58,959 nucleotides of DNA from Gammaproteobacteria bacterium (GTDB taxonomy: Bacteria; Pseudomonadota; Gammaproteobacteria; Diplorickettsiales; Diplorickettsiaceae): assembly GCA_005877695.1 (NCBI GenBank), contig VBOA01000011.1:256002-314960 (forward strand), in the 5' to 3' direction. A program made the translations under genes and the position numbers. The notes beneath the pieces were generated by a model. It saw only the letters and a list, made by a program, of their open reading frames with translations, was not told the origin of the DNA and ran no database searches. Below, in pieces: positions 26,375 to 36,200 of this stretch; the stretch's first letter is position 1; every line of letters begins with the position of its first letter.

Positions 26375-26764
26375 ATGGCTAAAAAGTTAGCTAAAAAAAA
26401 GTCTCCAATGACTAAAGCACGTAAAAAAACTAAAGTAACCTCAGCTAATAAAAAGATGGCTGCTGTGAAAAAGTCTTTTACTAAAACAGAGTTGTTGCAG
26501 TGTTTAGTAGAAAGTACTGAATTACCTAAGAAAAAAATTGCTGAGGTTTTAGAAACCCTACAGGCGATTATGCATGCGCATATAAAAGCGGGTTGTGCTT
26601 TTGCTCATCCCGGCATGTATAAAATTACTGTTGTAAAAAAACCAGCGACTAAAGCGCGTAAAGGTATTAATCCGTTTACGGGTGAGGCCACCACTTTCAA
26701 AGCAAAACCTGCACGAAAAGTGGTAAAAATAAAGCCATTGAAAAAACTTAAAGCCGCTGTTTAG
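26375..26764 (+). CDS. HU-family DNA-binding protein with histone H1-like lysine-rich ends
   Basis: A 129-residue basic nucleoid protein. The first 32 residues are a Lys/Ala/Ser tail (MAKKLAKKKSPMTKARKKTK) like the eukaryotic histone H1 C-terminus. An HU/IHF fold follows (KSFTKTELLQCLVESTELPK, then FAHPGMYKITVVKKPATKARKGINPFTGE), in which RKGINPFTGE is the arm that wraps DNA. The C-terminus is again basic (KPARKVVKIKPLKKLKAAV). The ribosome site AGAGGA is 8 bases before the ATG. It is monocistronic with a strong terminator. Such tailed HU proteins may compact the chromosome during developmental phases of intracellular bacteria, by analogy with Coxiella. Confidence 0.85.
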   Translation: MAKKLAKKKSPMTKARKKTKVTSANKKMAAVKKSFTKTELLQCLVESTELPKKKIAEVLETLQAIMHAHIKAGCAFAHPGMYKITVVKKPATKARKGINPFTGEATTFKAKPARKVVKIKPLKKLKAAV

Positions 26765-26775
26765 ATCTCTTCAAT

Positions 26776-26802
26776 AAAAAAGGCGCATTATGCGCCTTTT
26801 TT
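26776..26802. terminator. Intrinsic terminator after the HU-like gene
   Basis: AAAAAAGGCGCA and TGCGCCTTTTTT form a perfect 12-bp stem with loop TTA. The symmetrical A and T runs allow it to act for both strands. Confidence 0.9.
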
Positions 26803-26900
26803 ATTCTCGTACGCGATTTACTCTTCGCATTGAATTATTCTTCGGACCCAAATTTTTTGAATGTGTTGCTACTCAAGCTGCGAGTAAACGTTAATTGCCA

Positions 26901-27905
26901 TTAACGATTCAATAACCACTTTTCTTTAAAAGCGGTTAATCGACTTTTGGTGCGTTCAAATTCAGTATTTAATCGACCTTTAGGATAAATATCTTCAATA
27001 GCTTGTGCTGCAGTGAGAATAACTTGACAGTTTGCATCATAAAGAATGTCAATTAAATGAATAAACAGCCTGGCTAAATTATCTTCATATTCGCCGATGA
27101 CTTTGACATCGCTGATTAAAATTGTCTGAAAACGTTGAGCAATCTCTAAATAATCCAATTGACTGCGCGGTATTGCGCAAATTGAACTAAAGTCAAACCA
27201 AACTAGCTGTTTGCTACAACCTAAATGTGCAATCCTGCGGCCATTGATCATCAGTGCTTGATAATCTACTTTGGCATTCTTGCTTAATTCATCGAATAAA
27301 GTTTGCCCTTGAAAGGGATTCATTACCCAAACTAACGCATTTTCAGTATTGATTACATGCTGACGTCGGTAATCAATGCGACTCGCTAAATGAAAAACGC
27401 GTAGATGCTGTTTAATTAAGCTTATGGCAGGTAAGAAAAGCCCGCGTTGCAAACCGTTAGCATATAAATCTTCGGGGGATGTATTGGCAGTGGTTACTAA
27501 TACGATTCCTTCTGAAAATAAAGCTTTTAATAATTGTGCAAGTATCATTGCATCGCCAATTTCATGAACTAAAAACTCATCTAAACAAATCACATCCGCT
27601 TCTTTACGTAGCCGTTTAGCAATTCGCACTAATGGATTCGATTGACCTTGTAGCTGGGAGAGTTCTGCATGAATATGATGCATAAATTGGTGAAAGTGAT
27701 AACGCGATTTAGCGACCGGTAAATGATTGTAAAACAAGTCCATTAAATAAGTTTTACCTCGACCGACATCACCCCATAGATACAAGCCTTTGACGATTTT
27801 TTTGGTGGCTAACCATTTCTTGGGTTTGATTAATTCCTCATACACGCTTTGCAGTTGTTGTACGGCTAAGGCTTGTTGTTCATCAATCTGTAAAGCTTGA
27901 TGCAT
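26901..27905 (-). CDS. zapE: Cell division ATPase ZapE (AFG1-like)
   Basis: A cytoplasmic AAA-type ATPase that modulates the Z ring in gammaproteobacteria. Motifs: Walker A GDVGRGKT (residues 45-52), YHFHQFMHHIHAEL, Walker B VICLDEFLV, sensor 1 VLVTTANTSPEDLYANGLQR and FLPAISLIKQH, all standard for ZapE/AFG1. At 334 residues it is slightly short of the usual 360-375 because the N-terminus is compact. The hydrolase gene upstream ends 17 bases before it, so the two are probably co-transcribed. Confidence 0.93.
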   Translation of the reverse strand: MHQALQIDEQQALAVQQLQSVYEELIKPKKWLATKKIVKGLYLWGDVGRGKTYLMDLFYNHLPVAKSRYHFHQFMHHIHAELSQLQGQSNPLVRIAKRLRKEADVICLDEFLVHEIGDAMILAQLLKALFSEGIVLVTTANTSPEDLYANGLQRGLFLPAISLIKQHLRVFHLASRIDYRRQHVINTENALVWVMNPFQGQTLFDELSKNAKVDYQALMINGRRIAHLGCSKQLVWFDFSSICAIPRSQLDYLEIAQRFQTILISDVKVIGEYEDNLARLFIHLIDILYDANCQVILTAAQAIEDIYPKGRLNTEFERTKSRLTAFKEKWLLNR

Positions 27906-27922
27906 TATTTGTTGGGACCCAT

Positions 27923-28582
27923 TTAATCCACTTTGTTGAGTGTTGTTATTAAGCGATCACGCAGTTCAATGAGCTTACCGTGAAAGAAATGGCTGGCCCC
28001 ATGAATTTTAATGACTTCAGGTGGCTGTTTTAAAGAATCCACCCAGTTAAATACTGCTGCAGCGGATACGACTTCGTCTTGGTCTCCTTGTATCAAGATC
28101 CACGGGCAAGAAAAGGGTGGAAGTTCTTTAAAAGGAAAGTTTTCAATCGGAGGTGCAACACAAATTAATTGTTTGGCCGGCCAGACTTTTGCGGCACGTG
28201 CTGCGACATAAGCACCAAATGAAAAACCTGCCAGCCAGATTACGGATTCAGGACAACTTTGTTTTAGCCAAGTGAGAACAGCTAATAAATCATCTGTTTC
28301 ACCTATACCATTATCATAAACACCCTGGCTGAGGCCGACACCTCGGAAATTGAATCGTACACTCGCAAGACCCATACTATTGAAACAACGGGCTAGGGTA
28401 TAGATAACCTTATTATGCATAGTGCCATCAAACAAAGGATGTGGATGGCACATGACTGCAATAGCTGTTGGATGGCGTATTGGCTCTTCTGCTGAGCTGG
28501 TCATGATTTCAAGCTGTCCCGCGGGGCCCGGTAATAATAGCTTGGCGAGTTTATCGGTAGGGAATGGTATGGTCATTGTCAT
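27923..28582 (-). CDS. Alpha/beta hydrolase (YfbR/CHPHP-type)
   Basis: A 219-residue serine hydrolase of the family with the motif CHPHPLFDGTMHNKV and RFNFRGVGLSQG. The catalytic triad is visible: Ser in the elbow GFSFGAYVAA, Asp in IQGDQDEVV and His in GASHFFHGKL. The real substrate is unknown; esterase or thioesterase activity is expected from the fold. It is divergent from the ABC transporter gene, with 45 bases between the start codons. Confidence 0.88.
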   Translation of the reverse strand: MTMTIPFPTDKLAKLLLPGPAGQLEIMTSSAEEPIRHPTAIAVMCHPHPLFDGTMHNKVIYTLARCFNSMGLASVRFNFRGVGLSQGVYDNGIGETDDLLAVLTWLKQSCPESVIWLAGFSFGAYVAARAAKVWPAKQLICVAPPIENFPFKELPPFSCPWILIQGDQDEVVSAAAVFNWVDSLKQPPEVIKIHGASHFFHGKLIELRDRLITTLNKVD

Positions 28583-28627
28583 GTTATACTCTTAAATTAA
28601 GCTTCATTTTAAACTGCCATTAAACTT

Positions 28628-29545
28628 ATGCAAGCATTGAGCATTCAAGGTCTGAGCAAAATCTACGAAAATGGTGTTATCGCCCTTAAAAACATTGATC
28701 TTAATGTGCATGAAGGCGATTTTTTTGCTTTATTGGGGCCGAATGGTGCTGGAAAATCTACAACCATTGGGATTATTGCTTCACTGGTTAATAAAACGGC
28801 TGGCTCGGTGGAAGTCTTTGGACATAATCTTGATAACGATTTAGAAGCCGCTAAATCTTGTATTGGTATCGTACCGCAAGAACTTAATTTCAGCATCTTT
28901 GAAAAAGTCATAGACGTTATTGTTTATCAAGCGGGTTATTATGGTGTCCCTAGACGTTTGGCTAAACAACGTGCAGAAATCTATTTAAAAAAATTAGATC
29001 TTTGGGATAAGCGTGATCAAATTTCCATGCAACTATCCGGTGGTATGAAACGTCGCTTAATGATAGCACGTGCCTTAGTGCATCAACCGCGATTGCTGAT
29101 ATTAGATGAACCTACAGCCGGTGTGGATATCGAAATACGGCGTTCGATGTGGGAATTTCTACGTACTATTAATCAACAAGGGATAACCATTATTTTAACG
29201 ACGCATTATTTAGAAGAAGCGGAATATCTTTGTAAAAACATCGCGATTATTGACAAAGGCAGCATTATTGAAAATACCAGCATGAAACAACTTTTAACCA
29301 CTTTAAACATGGAAACCTTTGTGTTTGATTTGAAAAAACCTTTGGTGGAATTGCCACAATCGCCGTTTGCGATGCGCTTATTAGATAATGTAACCTTAGA
29401 AGTTGATGTGGCTAAAGAACAATCGCTGAATAATTTATTTGGATTTTTAGAAGGTCATAATATTGAAGTGACGAGTTTACGCAACAAAGCCAATCGCTTA
29501 GAAGAACTCTTTCTCAATTTAATTGCTGCCAATAAAAATAAATGA
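28628..29545 (+). CDS. yadG: ABC-2 type exporter, ATP-binding subunit (YadG-like)
   Basis: A 305-residue ABC ATPase: Walker A GPNGAGKST (37-45), Q-loop VPQELNFSIF, signature LSGGMKRRL and Walker B LLILDEPTAG with the switch His in TTHYLEEAE. It pairs with the permease gene at 30073, giving a YadGH-like exporter of unknown substrate. Unusually, the two genes are separated by 527 bases holding a small RHH gene and a broken partner. A C-terminal regulatory domain (about 225-305) is present. Confidence 0.93.
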   Translation: MQALSIQGLSKIYENGVIALKNIDLNVHEGDFFALLGPNGAGKSTTIGIIASLVNKTAGSVEVFGHNLDNDLEAAKSCIGIVPQELNFSIFEKVIDVIVYQAGYYGVPRRLAKQRAEIYLKKLDLWDKRDQISMQLSGGMKRRLMIARALVHQPRLLILDEPTAGVDIEIRRSMWEFLRTINQQGITIILTTHYLEEAEYLCKNIAIIDKGSIIENTSMKQLLTTLNMETFVFDLKKPLVELPQSPFAMRLLDNVTLEVDVAKEQSLNNLFGFLEGHNIEVTSLRNKANRLEELFLNLIAANKNK

Positions 29546-29591
29546 TTTAACAGTATAGATGTCAGCTTATACATACAAAAGAGGTGAAGAT

Positions 29592-29855
29592 ATGGAACGA
29601 CAAGTATTATTTATTCGCCCTGATCAACGGGCTAAATTAAGCAGCCTTGCTGAAGAAGCGCATGTGTCCATTGCCGAAATAGCTAGAAGAGCGATTGATT
29701 CATTTCAATTGAAGACTTCTCAAGAAGAGCAAGAATTGGAGTTACTTGCGGAAGCAGTTATTAATTCCAATAGACAAGCAATGAAGTCTTTAAAGGAAGC
29801 ACATAAAGCGGTTCAAGATACTTTATCTCATCTTTCTACAATGAAGGATCACTAA
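29592..29855 (+). CDS. Ribbon-helix-helix-type small protein (antitoxin-like)
   Basis: An 87-residue protein beginning MERQVLFIRPDQRAKLSSLA. The strand RQVLFIRPDQ followed by two helices (LSSLAEEAHVS, IAEIARRAIDSF) has the shape of ribbon-helix-helix DNA-binding antitoxins, and the C-terminal half is a long charged helix that could bind a partner. I chose this start because GAGGTG lies 5 bases upstream; an ATG 11 codons earlier has no ribosome site. It overlaps the next reading frame by one base (TAATG), as toxin-antitoxin pairs often do. DNA binding is inferred from the fold only. Confidence 0.7.
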   Translation: MERQVLFIRPDQRAKLSSLAEEAHVSIAEIARRAIDSFQLKTSQEEQELELLAEAVINSNRQAMKSLKEAHKAVQDTLSHLSTMKDH

Positions 29856-30056
29856 TGGCCATTAGCAGTAAAATATTTGAAGCCTTATCTGGCGTGATAA
29901 AAATGAATGATTATAGTTTCGCGTGTCTCTGAAGATGTAAAAATTTTGGCAAAAGAAATGAGGGATATTGATAAAAGGGTTGTTAGACTAGAAACTTTTA
30001 TTGAAATTGCTAAAGAGAAATCCAATACCTTGAAAATGTTAATGACCGAAGATTAA
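29855..30056 (+). pseudogene. Partner of the RHH protein, single-base frameshift
   Basis: The first frame reads MAISSKIFEALSGVIKMND and stops at 29930 or so. Removing one T from AATGATTATAG restores a continuous protein of about 66 residues: MND, IVSRVSEDVKILAKEMRDID, KRVVRLETFIEIAKEKS and an end at 30054-30056. The pattern of a helical protein ending in KRVVRLETFIE is familiar from small genes next to RHH genes, but I cannot assign an activity. The lesion suggests that the module is decaying, or that the partner is dispensable. Confidence 0.7.
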
Positions 30057-30072
30057 AAAAGATTAAATTACT

Positions 30073-30846
30073 ATGCAAGCAAAAGTCTATTGGATCGCAT
30101 TTATTAGTTTATTACGTAAAGAAATAAAACGTTTTTTGCGTATTTGGGTGCAAACCTTATTGCCGCCTTTGGTGACAATGACTTTGTATTTTTTAATCTT
30201 TGGTAATTTAATCGGTCAACGTTTAGGCAGTATCGGCGGTTATAGCTATATGCAATATATTGCGCCGGGTTTAATCATGATGTCGGTTATTACCGCAGCG
30301 TATACTAATGTTGTGACGTCTTTTTTTGGTATGCGTTTTCAACGTAGCATCGAAGAATTGATTGTGGCACCATTGCCTAATTATTTACTTTTAGCGGGAT
30401 TTGTGGCTGGGGGTGTTGCTCGCGGTTTATTGGTGGGTTTATTGGTGACGCTCCTCGCCTTATTTTTTACGCAATTACATGTCTATAATATTTTTGTATT
30501 ATTGGCTATCGTGCCATTAACCACCATCTTGTTTTCATTAGCGGGTTTTACCAATGGTTTATTTGCTAAAACCTTTGATGATGTGTCTATTGTGCCGACG
30601 TTCATACTAACGCCATTGACTTATCTGGGTGGGATATTTTATTCCATCGATTTACTGCCGAACTTTTGGCGTCATTTGTCCTTATTTAATCCGATCCTCT
30701 ATATAGTCAATAGTTTTCGTTATGGTTTATTAGGTATCAGTGATATTCCAGTGGTCTCGGCATTATTCATCATATTTATGAGTTGTGTGATTTTATTTTT
30801 TGTTAATCTTTACTTGTTAAACCGCGGTAAAGGTATTCGTACGTGA
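30073..30846 (+). CDS. yadH: ABC-2 type exporter, permease subunit (YadH-like)
   Basis: A 257-residue permease with six hydrophobic segments and the ABC2 membrane signature (GGYSYMQYIAPGLIMMSVIT; TFILTPLTYLGGIFYSIDLL; LFNPILYIVNSFRYG). It works with the ATPase encoded at 28628. Its stop overlaps the hemH GTG start by four bases (GTGA), so translation of hemH is coupled to it. Confidence 0.92.
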   Translation: MQAKVYWIAFISLLRKEIKRFLRIWVQTLLPPLVTMTLYFLIFGNLIGQRLGSIGGYSYMQYIAPGLIMMSVITAAYTNVVTSFFGMRFQRSIEELIVAPLPNYLLLAGFVAGGVARGLLVGLLVTLLALFFTQLHVYNIFVLLAIVPLTTILFSLAGFTNGLFAKTFDDVSIVPTFILTPLTYLGGIFYSIDLLPNFWRHLSLFNPILYIVNSFRYGLLGISDIPVVSALFIIFMSCVILFFVNLYLLNRGKGIRT

Positions 30847-31808
30847 AATCCGGTGTATTAATCATTAACCTAGGTACGCCACAAGCACCTAGCCCACGTG
30901 CGGTACGTGATTATTTAGCTGAGTTTTTAACAGATAGACGCGTAGTAGAATTACCCGCATGGCTTTGGCAGCCGTTATTAAAATGCGTTATTTTGCCGCT
31001 GCGTGCGCGACGTTCCGCAACACTTTACCAAAGTATTTGGATGGATGAAGGTTCGCCCTTGGCGGTCTATAGTCGACGTTTAGCTGACAAGTTACAAATT
31101 AATTTAGGCGAAGAATGTAAAGTGGTGCTGGCGATGCGCTATGGCCAGCCCAGTATTGAAGCCGGCGTCAGCGCACTCTTAACGGCTGGTGTAACTTCGA
31201 TTACAATTTTACCCTTATATCCGCAGTATTCCGCTGCTACGACGGCCAGTTGTTTCGATAAAATCAGTGAATTATTCCAACAATCACGGGTTATTCCGAA
31301 TATACGCCTTATCGCAGCCTATTTTGATCATCCTTTATATATCGAAGGGTTGCTGAAACAACTAACAAAACATCGATCCGCAGCAACAAAAAACAATTAT
31401 TTACTGTTTTCCTTTCATGGTCTTCCACAACGTTGTGTCGAATTAGGTGATCCCTATCAACAACAATGTTTGACAACGGTGCGTTTAATGGCTGAACGTT
31501 TGCAATTAACAAACGATGATTATCAAATTGTCTTTCAATCGCGTTTTGGAAAAGCGAAATGGTTACAGCCATATTGCGATGTGGTGTTACAACAACTGCC
31601 GGCACAGGGCATCAAAGATGTCACAATAATGTGTCCAGGCTTTGCTGTCGACTGTTTAGAAACGTTGGAGGAGATTTCTAAACGTTATCGAGAACTGTTT
31701 TTAAAGGCGGGTGGTGAACATTTTAATTATGTCTCAGCTTTGAATGATTCCGTAGAACAAGTGAATTTGTTAACGAGTTTGGTTTGTCAAAAAAATCAGA
31801 AGAATTAG
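30843..31808 (+). CDS. hemH: Ferrochelatase
   Basis: Inserts Fe2+ into protoporphyrin IX to make heme. The 321-residue sequence starts VLIINLGTPQAP and has the family motifs LYPQYSAATTAS, the active-site His in FSFHGLPQRCVELGDPY, FQSRFGKAKWLQPY and the Glu in CPGFAVDCLETLEEI. The start is a GTG overlapping the yadH stop. Length is normal for the short proteobacterial type. Heme synthesis with iron uptake genes elsewhere in the window indicates intact iron metabolism. Confidence 0.96.
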   Translation: MKSGVLIINLGTPQAPSPRAVRDYLAEFLTDRRVVELPAWLWQPLLKCVILPLRARRSATLYQSIWMDEGSPLAVYSRRLADKLQINLGEECKVVLAMRYGQPSIEAGVSALLTAGVTSITILPLYPQYSAATTASCFDKISELFQQSRVIPNIRLIAAYFDHPLYIEGLLKQLTKHRSAATKNNYLLFSFHGLPQRCVELGDPYQQQCLTTVRLMAERLQLTNDDYQIVFQSRFGKAKWLQPYCDVVLQQLPAQGIKDVTIMCPGFAVDCLETLEEISKRYRELFLKAGGEHFNYVSALNDSVEQVNLLTSLVCQKNQKN

Positions 31809-31919
31809 ACAAATAACTGCACGGACTCAATAAAAGCAGGATAATCTAGCGAATTTAAGCTAAGTTTTTGCTATGTCATTAGATTGTATTCGATATAGCA
31901 ACAAAGGGAGTAGGGATGG

Positions 31920-33245
31920 ATGAAAAGTTATGAAAAGGCCTATCGCGCACGCTTACGTGAACTCTCGGATCGTATCGTTCAGGCACAAGATGCAATAAAG
32001 ATTTTAGATAGTATTAAATGGGGTCCAGAAATACAAGCTGATTTCTTCAAAAAGAAATGCAAACAATTACCTAAGATTGATGCGGAATATTATCAGAAAA
32101 ATAAGCTATCCTTTGACATTCATAAAAAACGTGAAGAGTTTCAAGCCCTTGAACGAGATATTAATCGTGAAGTCGGTCAGATAAGTAGCATTGGAAACAT
32201 TATGTTGCGTATGTGTCGAGAATATCAGGATGTTTTGGACTTATTAGCGGCGCGTGGTAAACCAGAATTTAGTGCTTTATCACAAGAACTTTATGGCAGT
32301 GCCGATGATGCCTTTTATGTGAATGCACCACGTTTAAAAGATTTAGTGCCGAGTGTTTCAAAAGCATTGATGAATATTAAGGATAAAACGCTCAATAAAC
32401 TCGATGAGAAACGCTATGATAGTCAACAAGCCGCAGAAATATTGAATCAACGTTTATCTATTTATTTTAAACAACATCAATCTGCTAAGACCAAGATGCC
32501 AAAGCCTAAAATGAAAAAATGGGTGATTGTGAGTGATGGGATCGTAGCCGATGCAGCAGCCGGTGCTGAAACTATCAAGATTCGACAAGATGCCTTATTT
32601 AGTGAACGTGATTTGCGTATTTTAGAAGTGCATGAAGGTTGGGTGCATATGGGTACGACACTGAATGGCATGCATCAGCCGATCTGTACCTTTTTAGGGA
32701 AAGGGCCACCTTCAGCGATTGCCAATCAAGAAGGTTTAGCGATTATTATGGAATTATTTCATTTTGTTTCTTCGCCGATGCGCATTAAAAAATTAACCGA
32801 TCGTGTCACTGGCATTGCCATGGCCGAAGAGGGCGCAGATTTCTTACAAGTATTTCATTTTTTTCTGGAGCAAGCACATACGCCGGAAGAAAGTTATAAA
32901 AGTAGTGTGCGAATTTTTCGCGGTAGCTTACCGAGCTTAGGCCCTTTTACTAAAGATTTGGTTTACAGCAAAGGTTTTATTTTAATCTACAATTATCTAC
33001 GTTTAGCCGTCGAACAAGGCTTAGTGGATAGAATCGACTTATTATTCGTTGGTAAAACCAGTTTAGAGGATCAACGTTTACTTTCTCACCTTTTTGAAGA
33101 AGGATTATTGGTCAAACCTTATCATATGCCGCATCAGTTTCGCGATTTAGCGGCGTTAAGTTGTTGGATGTGTTATTCGTTGTTTTTTAATCAACTGGAT
33201 TTAAATAAATTGGCGATAGATTATCGCAATATTTTGCAGGGATAA
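31920..33245 (+). CDS. DUF1704 / MATCAP-like metallopeptidase with QEGLA motif
   Basis: A 441-residue cytoplasmic protein of the family annotated as flavohemoglobin expression-modulating QEGLA motif protein. The zinc motif is HEGWVH (HExxxH, H238-H243) in LEVHEGWVHMGTTLNG, and NQEGLAIIMELF supplies the third ligand. Eukaryotic relatives (MATCAP/KIAA0895L) remove the C-terminal tyrosine of tubulin; the bacterial substrate is unknown. A helical N-terminal half (about 1-190) precedes the catalytic domain. GGGAGTAGGG provides a ribosome site; an overlapping out-of-frame ATG four bases earlier ends after five codons. Confidence 0.88.
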   Translation: MKSYEKAYRARLRELSDRIVQAQDAIKILDSIKWGPEIQADFFKKKCKQLPKIDAEYYQKNKLSFDIHKKREEFQALERDINREVGQISSIGNIMLRMCREYQDVLDLLAARGKPEFSALSQELYGSADDAFYVNAPRLKDLVPSVSKALMNIKDKTLNKLDEKRYDSQQAAEILNQRLSIYFKQHQSAKTKMPKPKMKKWVIVSDGIVADAAAGAETIKIRQDALFSERDLRILEVHEGWVHMGTTLNGMHQPICTFLGKGPPSAIANQEGLAIIMELFHFVSSPMRIKKLTDRVTGIAMAEEGADFLQVFHFFLEQAHTPEESYKSSVRIFRGSLPSLGPFTKDLVYSKGFILIYNYLRLAVEQGLVDRIDLLFVGKTSLEDQRLLSHLFEEGLLVKPYHMPHQFRDLAALSCWMCYSLFFNQLDLNKLAIDYRNILQG

Positions 33246-33252
33246 CATAAAC

Positions 33253-33281
33253 AAAAAAGCCTGTAAGGAGCAGGCTTTTTT
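33253..33281. terminator. Bidirectional intrinsic terminator
   Basis: AAAAAAGCCTG and CAGGCTTTTTT pair around a 7-base loop, with T and A runs on both sides. It lies between the convergent DUF1704 gene and the 1034-residue protein gene. Confidence 0.9.
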
Positions 33282-33294
33282 TGTTCAGTTTCAT

Positions 33295-36200
33295 TTAAGT
33301 TCTAAAACTTCTCAATAACGGAGCGATTTGTTGTGGCGCGATAGGGTTGTGCACACTATTTCCTGATGTCATTGAAAGTTCCGATTCACCAGAAGATGAA
33401 GCAGTCGATATCCTAAGATCGCTATCACTGCCTCTGGAAAAGGCAAAGGTATTTCGATTAGCATTAAAAATCTCTTTATTAGTATGAGTTCTTTTTATAA
33501 TAGAAGGATCAGCTTGTATTAATACATTAAAAACACCTTGATTAGCTTCTGCTTTACAACGTTTTTCGGTTTTTTCAATCGCATCTGCATTACTATAGCG
33601 ATCCTTATAAAGTGTTACTTTGCTTAATGGAAAGATAATCGTTTGATTTAATAAACTTAATTGAGTTTTAACTTCATCTGAAAAATTTTCAGATGCAGCT
33701 TCAGTATACCCAATCACTTTATCTATTTTTCCTTGTAAAGTTTTGAAATTAGCTTCCATTAATTTAAATACATTCCCTAATTTTTCCATAGCACTAACAA
33801 AGTCTTTTTTTCGAGTTAGCGTATACATTTTACAAGCTTTCAAATGCATATCATCCGCTAATTCATTACAAAGTATTTCTGCTGATTTAAATTGAGTTAT
33901 GAGAATATCTAAAATATGGCTATTATCTTTAATACTTTTTGAAAGTGCATTCAAAATACCAGATGTATTAGCAACTTCCTTTTGTTGTTTTAGGTTATCA
34001 ATATTATTTTGTAAAGTCTTTATAATATTTTTTAATTGATCCAAATTATTTTTAGAAAGTTTTTTCACTTCATCTAATTCCGGTAAACAAATATATTGAT
34101 AAGTTTTTTTAATTGCTTCACTTTCGGATGTTTTCTCTTTTTGTAAAGGTTGTAGAAGTTCAACATCATTGTTTTTAACATAATAATTCACTTTTGTATA
34201 GAGTGTTTCGATATCTAACCGTTGTTGATTTTTGGCAGAAACCAATCGATTTAGTGAAAAATAAGTCAGTGAACTGCCCGCCATTGACGTTAATATATGT
34301 GTTGCTAAAATCGCAAGACTTTCAATAGTGTCTTCTTCGCCATTAGCTAGCATCCATAAACCTGCGAATAGTGGTAACATATTAAAAAGATTTTTTAATA
34401 TCGATTTTTTCGGGAGAACATAGTGCGTAACGGCATGAATGCTTTGTAAAGCCATACTGGTAATGAAAGCATAGGTACAGGTGAGTAATTTTTGAGAATT
34501 CACTAAAGAATCTGTCTCTTCATTCGCTAAATTTTCAACAATTGAATAGATCAAAGGTAAAGTAGAGATAGCAAATGAATTAGCTATGGCTAAAGTAACT
34601 GCTAATAAACGTTGTGTATTGAGAGAGCAATTTTTTTGCTCAGCAATATGCAATATAATTTGACTTGCACCATTCAAGCCGCCTGCGAATGCACCAAGTC
34701 CCATCGCTGTGCCTATTTTTGATGCTAAAGAAAGTGGGTTATTAGATTCAATAATTTCAGAATGCGTGCTATTAGTTAAACCATCATCAAGTTCATTGGT
34801 GACGTTGTCATTTCTTAAGTTAATTTCAGTAGTATTACTAGCCAATGAAGTAGGCATAGAAATGATGGGATTGCAGCCAGTTAAATTAAATAAACTAGCA
34901 CATTTTTCTGCTATCTGCGCCTCACTAGAATATTGTTTGATAAAACTTATTGCGATTTCCTTTAATTCAGATTCAGAGATTTTATCTGTGGCATTTTTAA
35001 GAAGCTGTTGTACCATTTCTTCTATTTTTTCTATTTCAATTTTGCTTGGGTTTATTTCGCTTGCGCCTATATTCTTCGCCAGTTTTCCGAATATTTCTGT
35101 GAATTTCTTTAATAGCAAATTTGCATTACAAGGTTTGTTTTGCAAACAGATCAAGCCAAATTGAGTTAATTCTGTGGCATAGTGTGATTTATACCCTATT
35201 GAGATTTGTTCTTTCTTATTTATCTGATGGAAAAGACTTGCAAAAGAATCAATAGTATTATCATAATTATCATTGCCAGTTTCTAGTAATTCTTTCATAA
35301 AATCTAGACAATTATTTATAGCAGTAGTTAGTAAAAAAAATTTCTTACTGCTAAAGTGTGGATCAGCGATGATCTTTTCTATTAAGAAAAATAATTGGTT
35401 ATAAATTTTTAGTGTAGGTTTAATATTTTGTAAATCATTGTGAAATGTATGAATCCATACACTCATATTATCTACAAAATCAACTGATATTCCACTATGT
35501 TGCGTATTTTTATCATTTACATACTGTGAAAAATAGCTTAAAAAATTACTTATCTCATCTTCAGAATGAAAAAAAGAATTTGATTTCATGATAGAGGTGT
35601 CGTTGTAAAATTTATCTAAAACTGCAAGTGTATTATTGGTATTTAAAGGAAATCTTCCGCATTTGATACCATAGTATTGATCAGTAGCTGATTTTGGATA
35701 GTAGCAGTCAGTGGTATTCAATAGCTCCTGACAGGCATTTTCTATATCCTCCATTCCACGATGGAATTGGCTAATAAAATCATATCTTATTTGTTTTTCT
35801 TGATCAGTAGTTAAATTGGCTGGGGTGTTTTTTATTAAAGCGGCGACAGTTGTTGTAATGCTATGAGGGTCATACTCTTGATTTCGTATATCTAGTGTTA
35901 GGTTTCCAAAGTCTTTAACTTCACGGGATAGATAAGCAAAAATAGTATCATTTTCGAAGGTTCTTTTATCTTCAGGAGGAGCAAATTTAATAGCATTATG
36001 TGTCACATTTATTGAAGAAAAAACCAAGTCAAATAATTCATTAGTATAACTCTCTTCATTAATACTCTCATAACCAGGTTGATTTATATGATTATAAGTA
36101 TTTTGAGCTTTTTTTCTTATTACCGAATTAAGTTCACGAACCAATTTTAACTTATCGAAAGGTAAATCTTTAATCGTATTTAGACCTTCGTTAAGATAAT

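Noticed and set aside
34709..35164. A 151-codon plus-strand reading frame inside the giant gene
   Set aside because: It is antisense to the 1034-residue frame; its hydrophobic look comes from the complementary strand.
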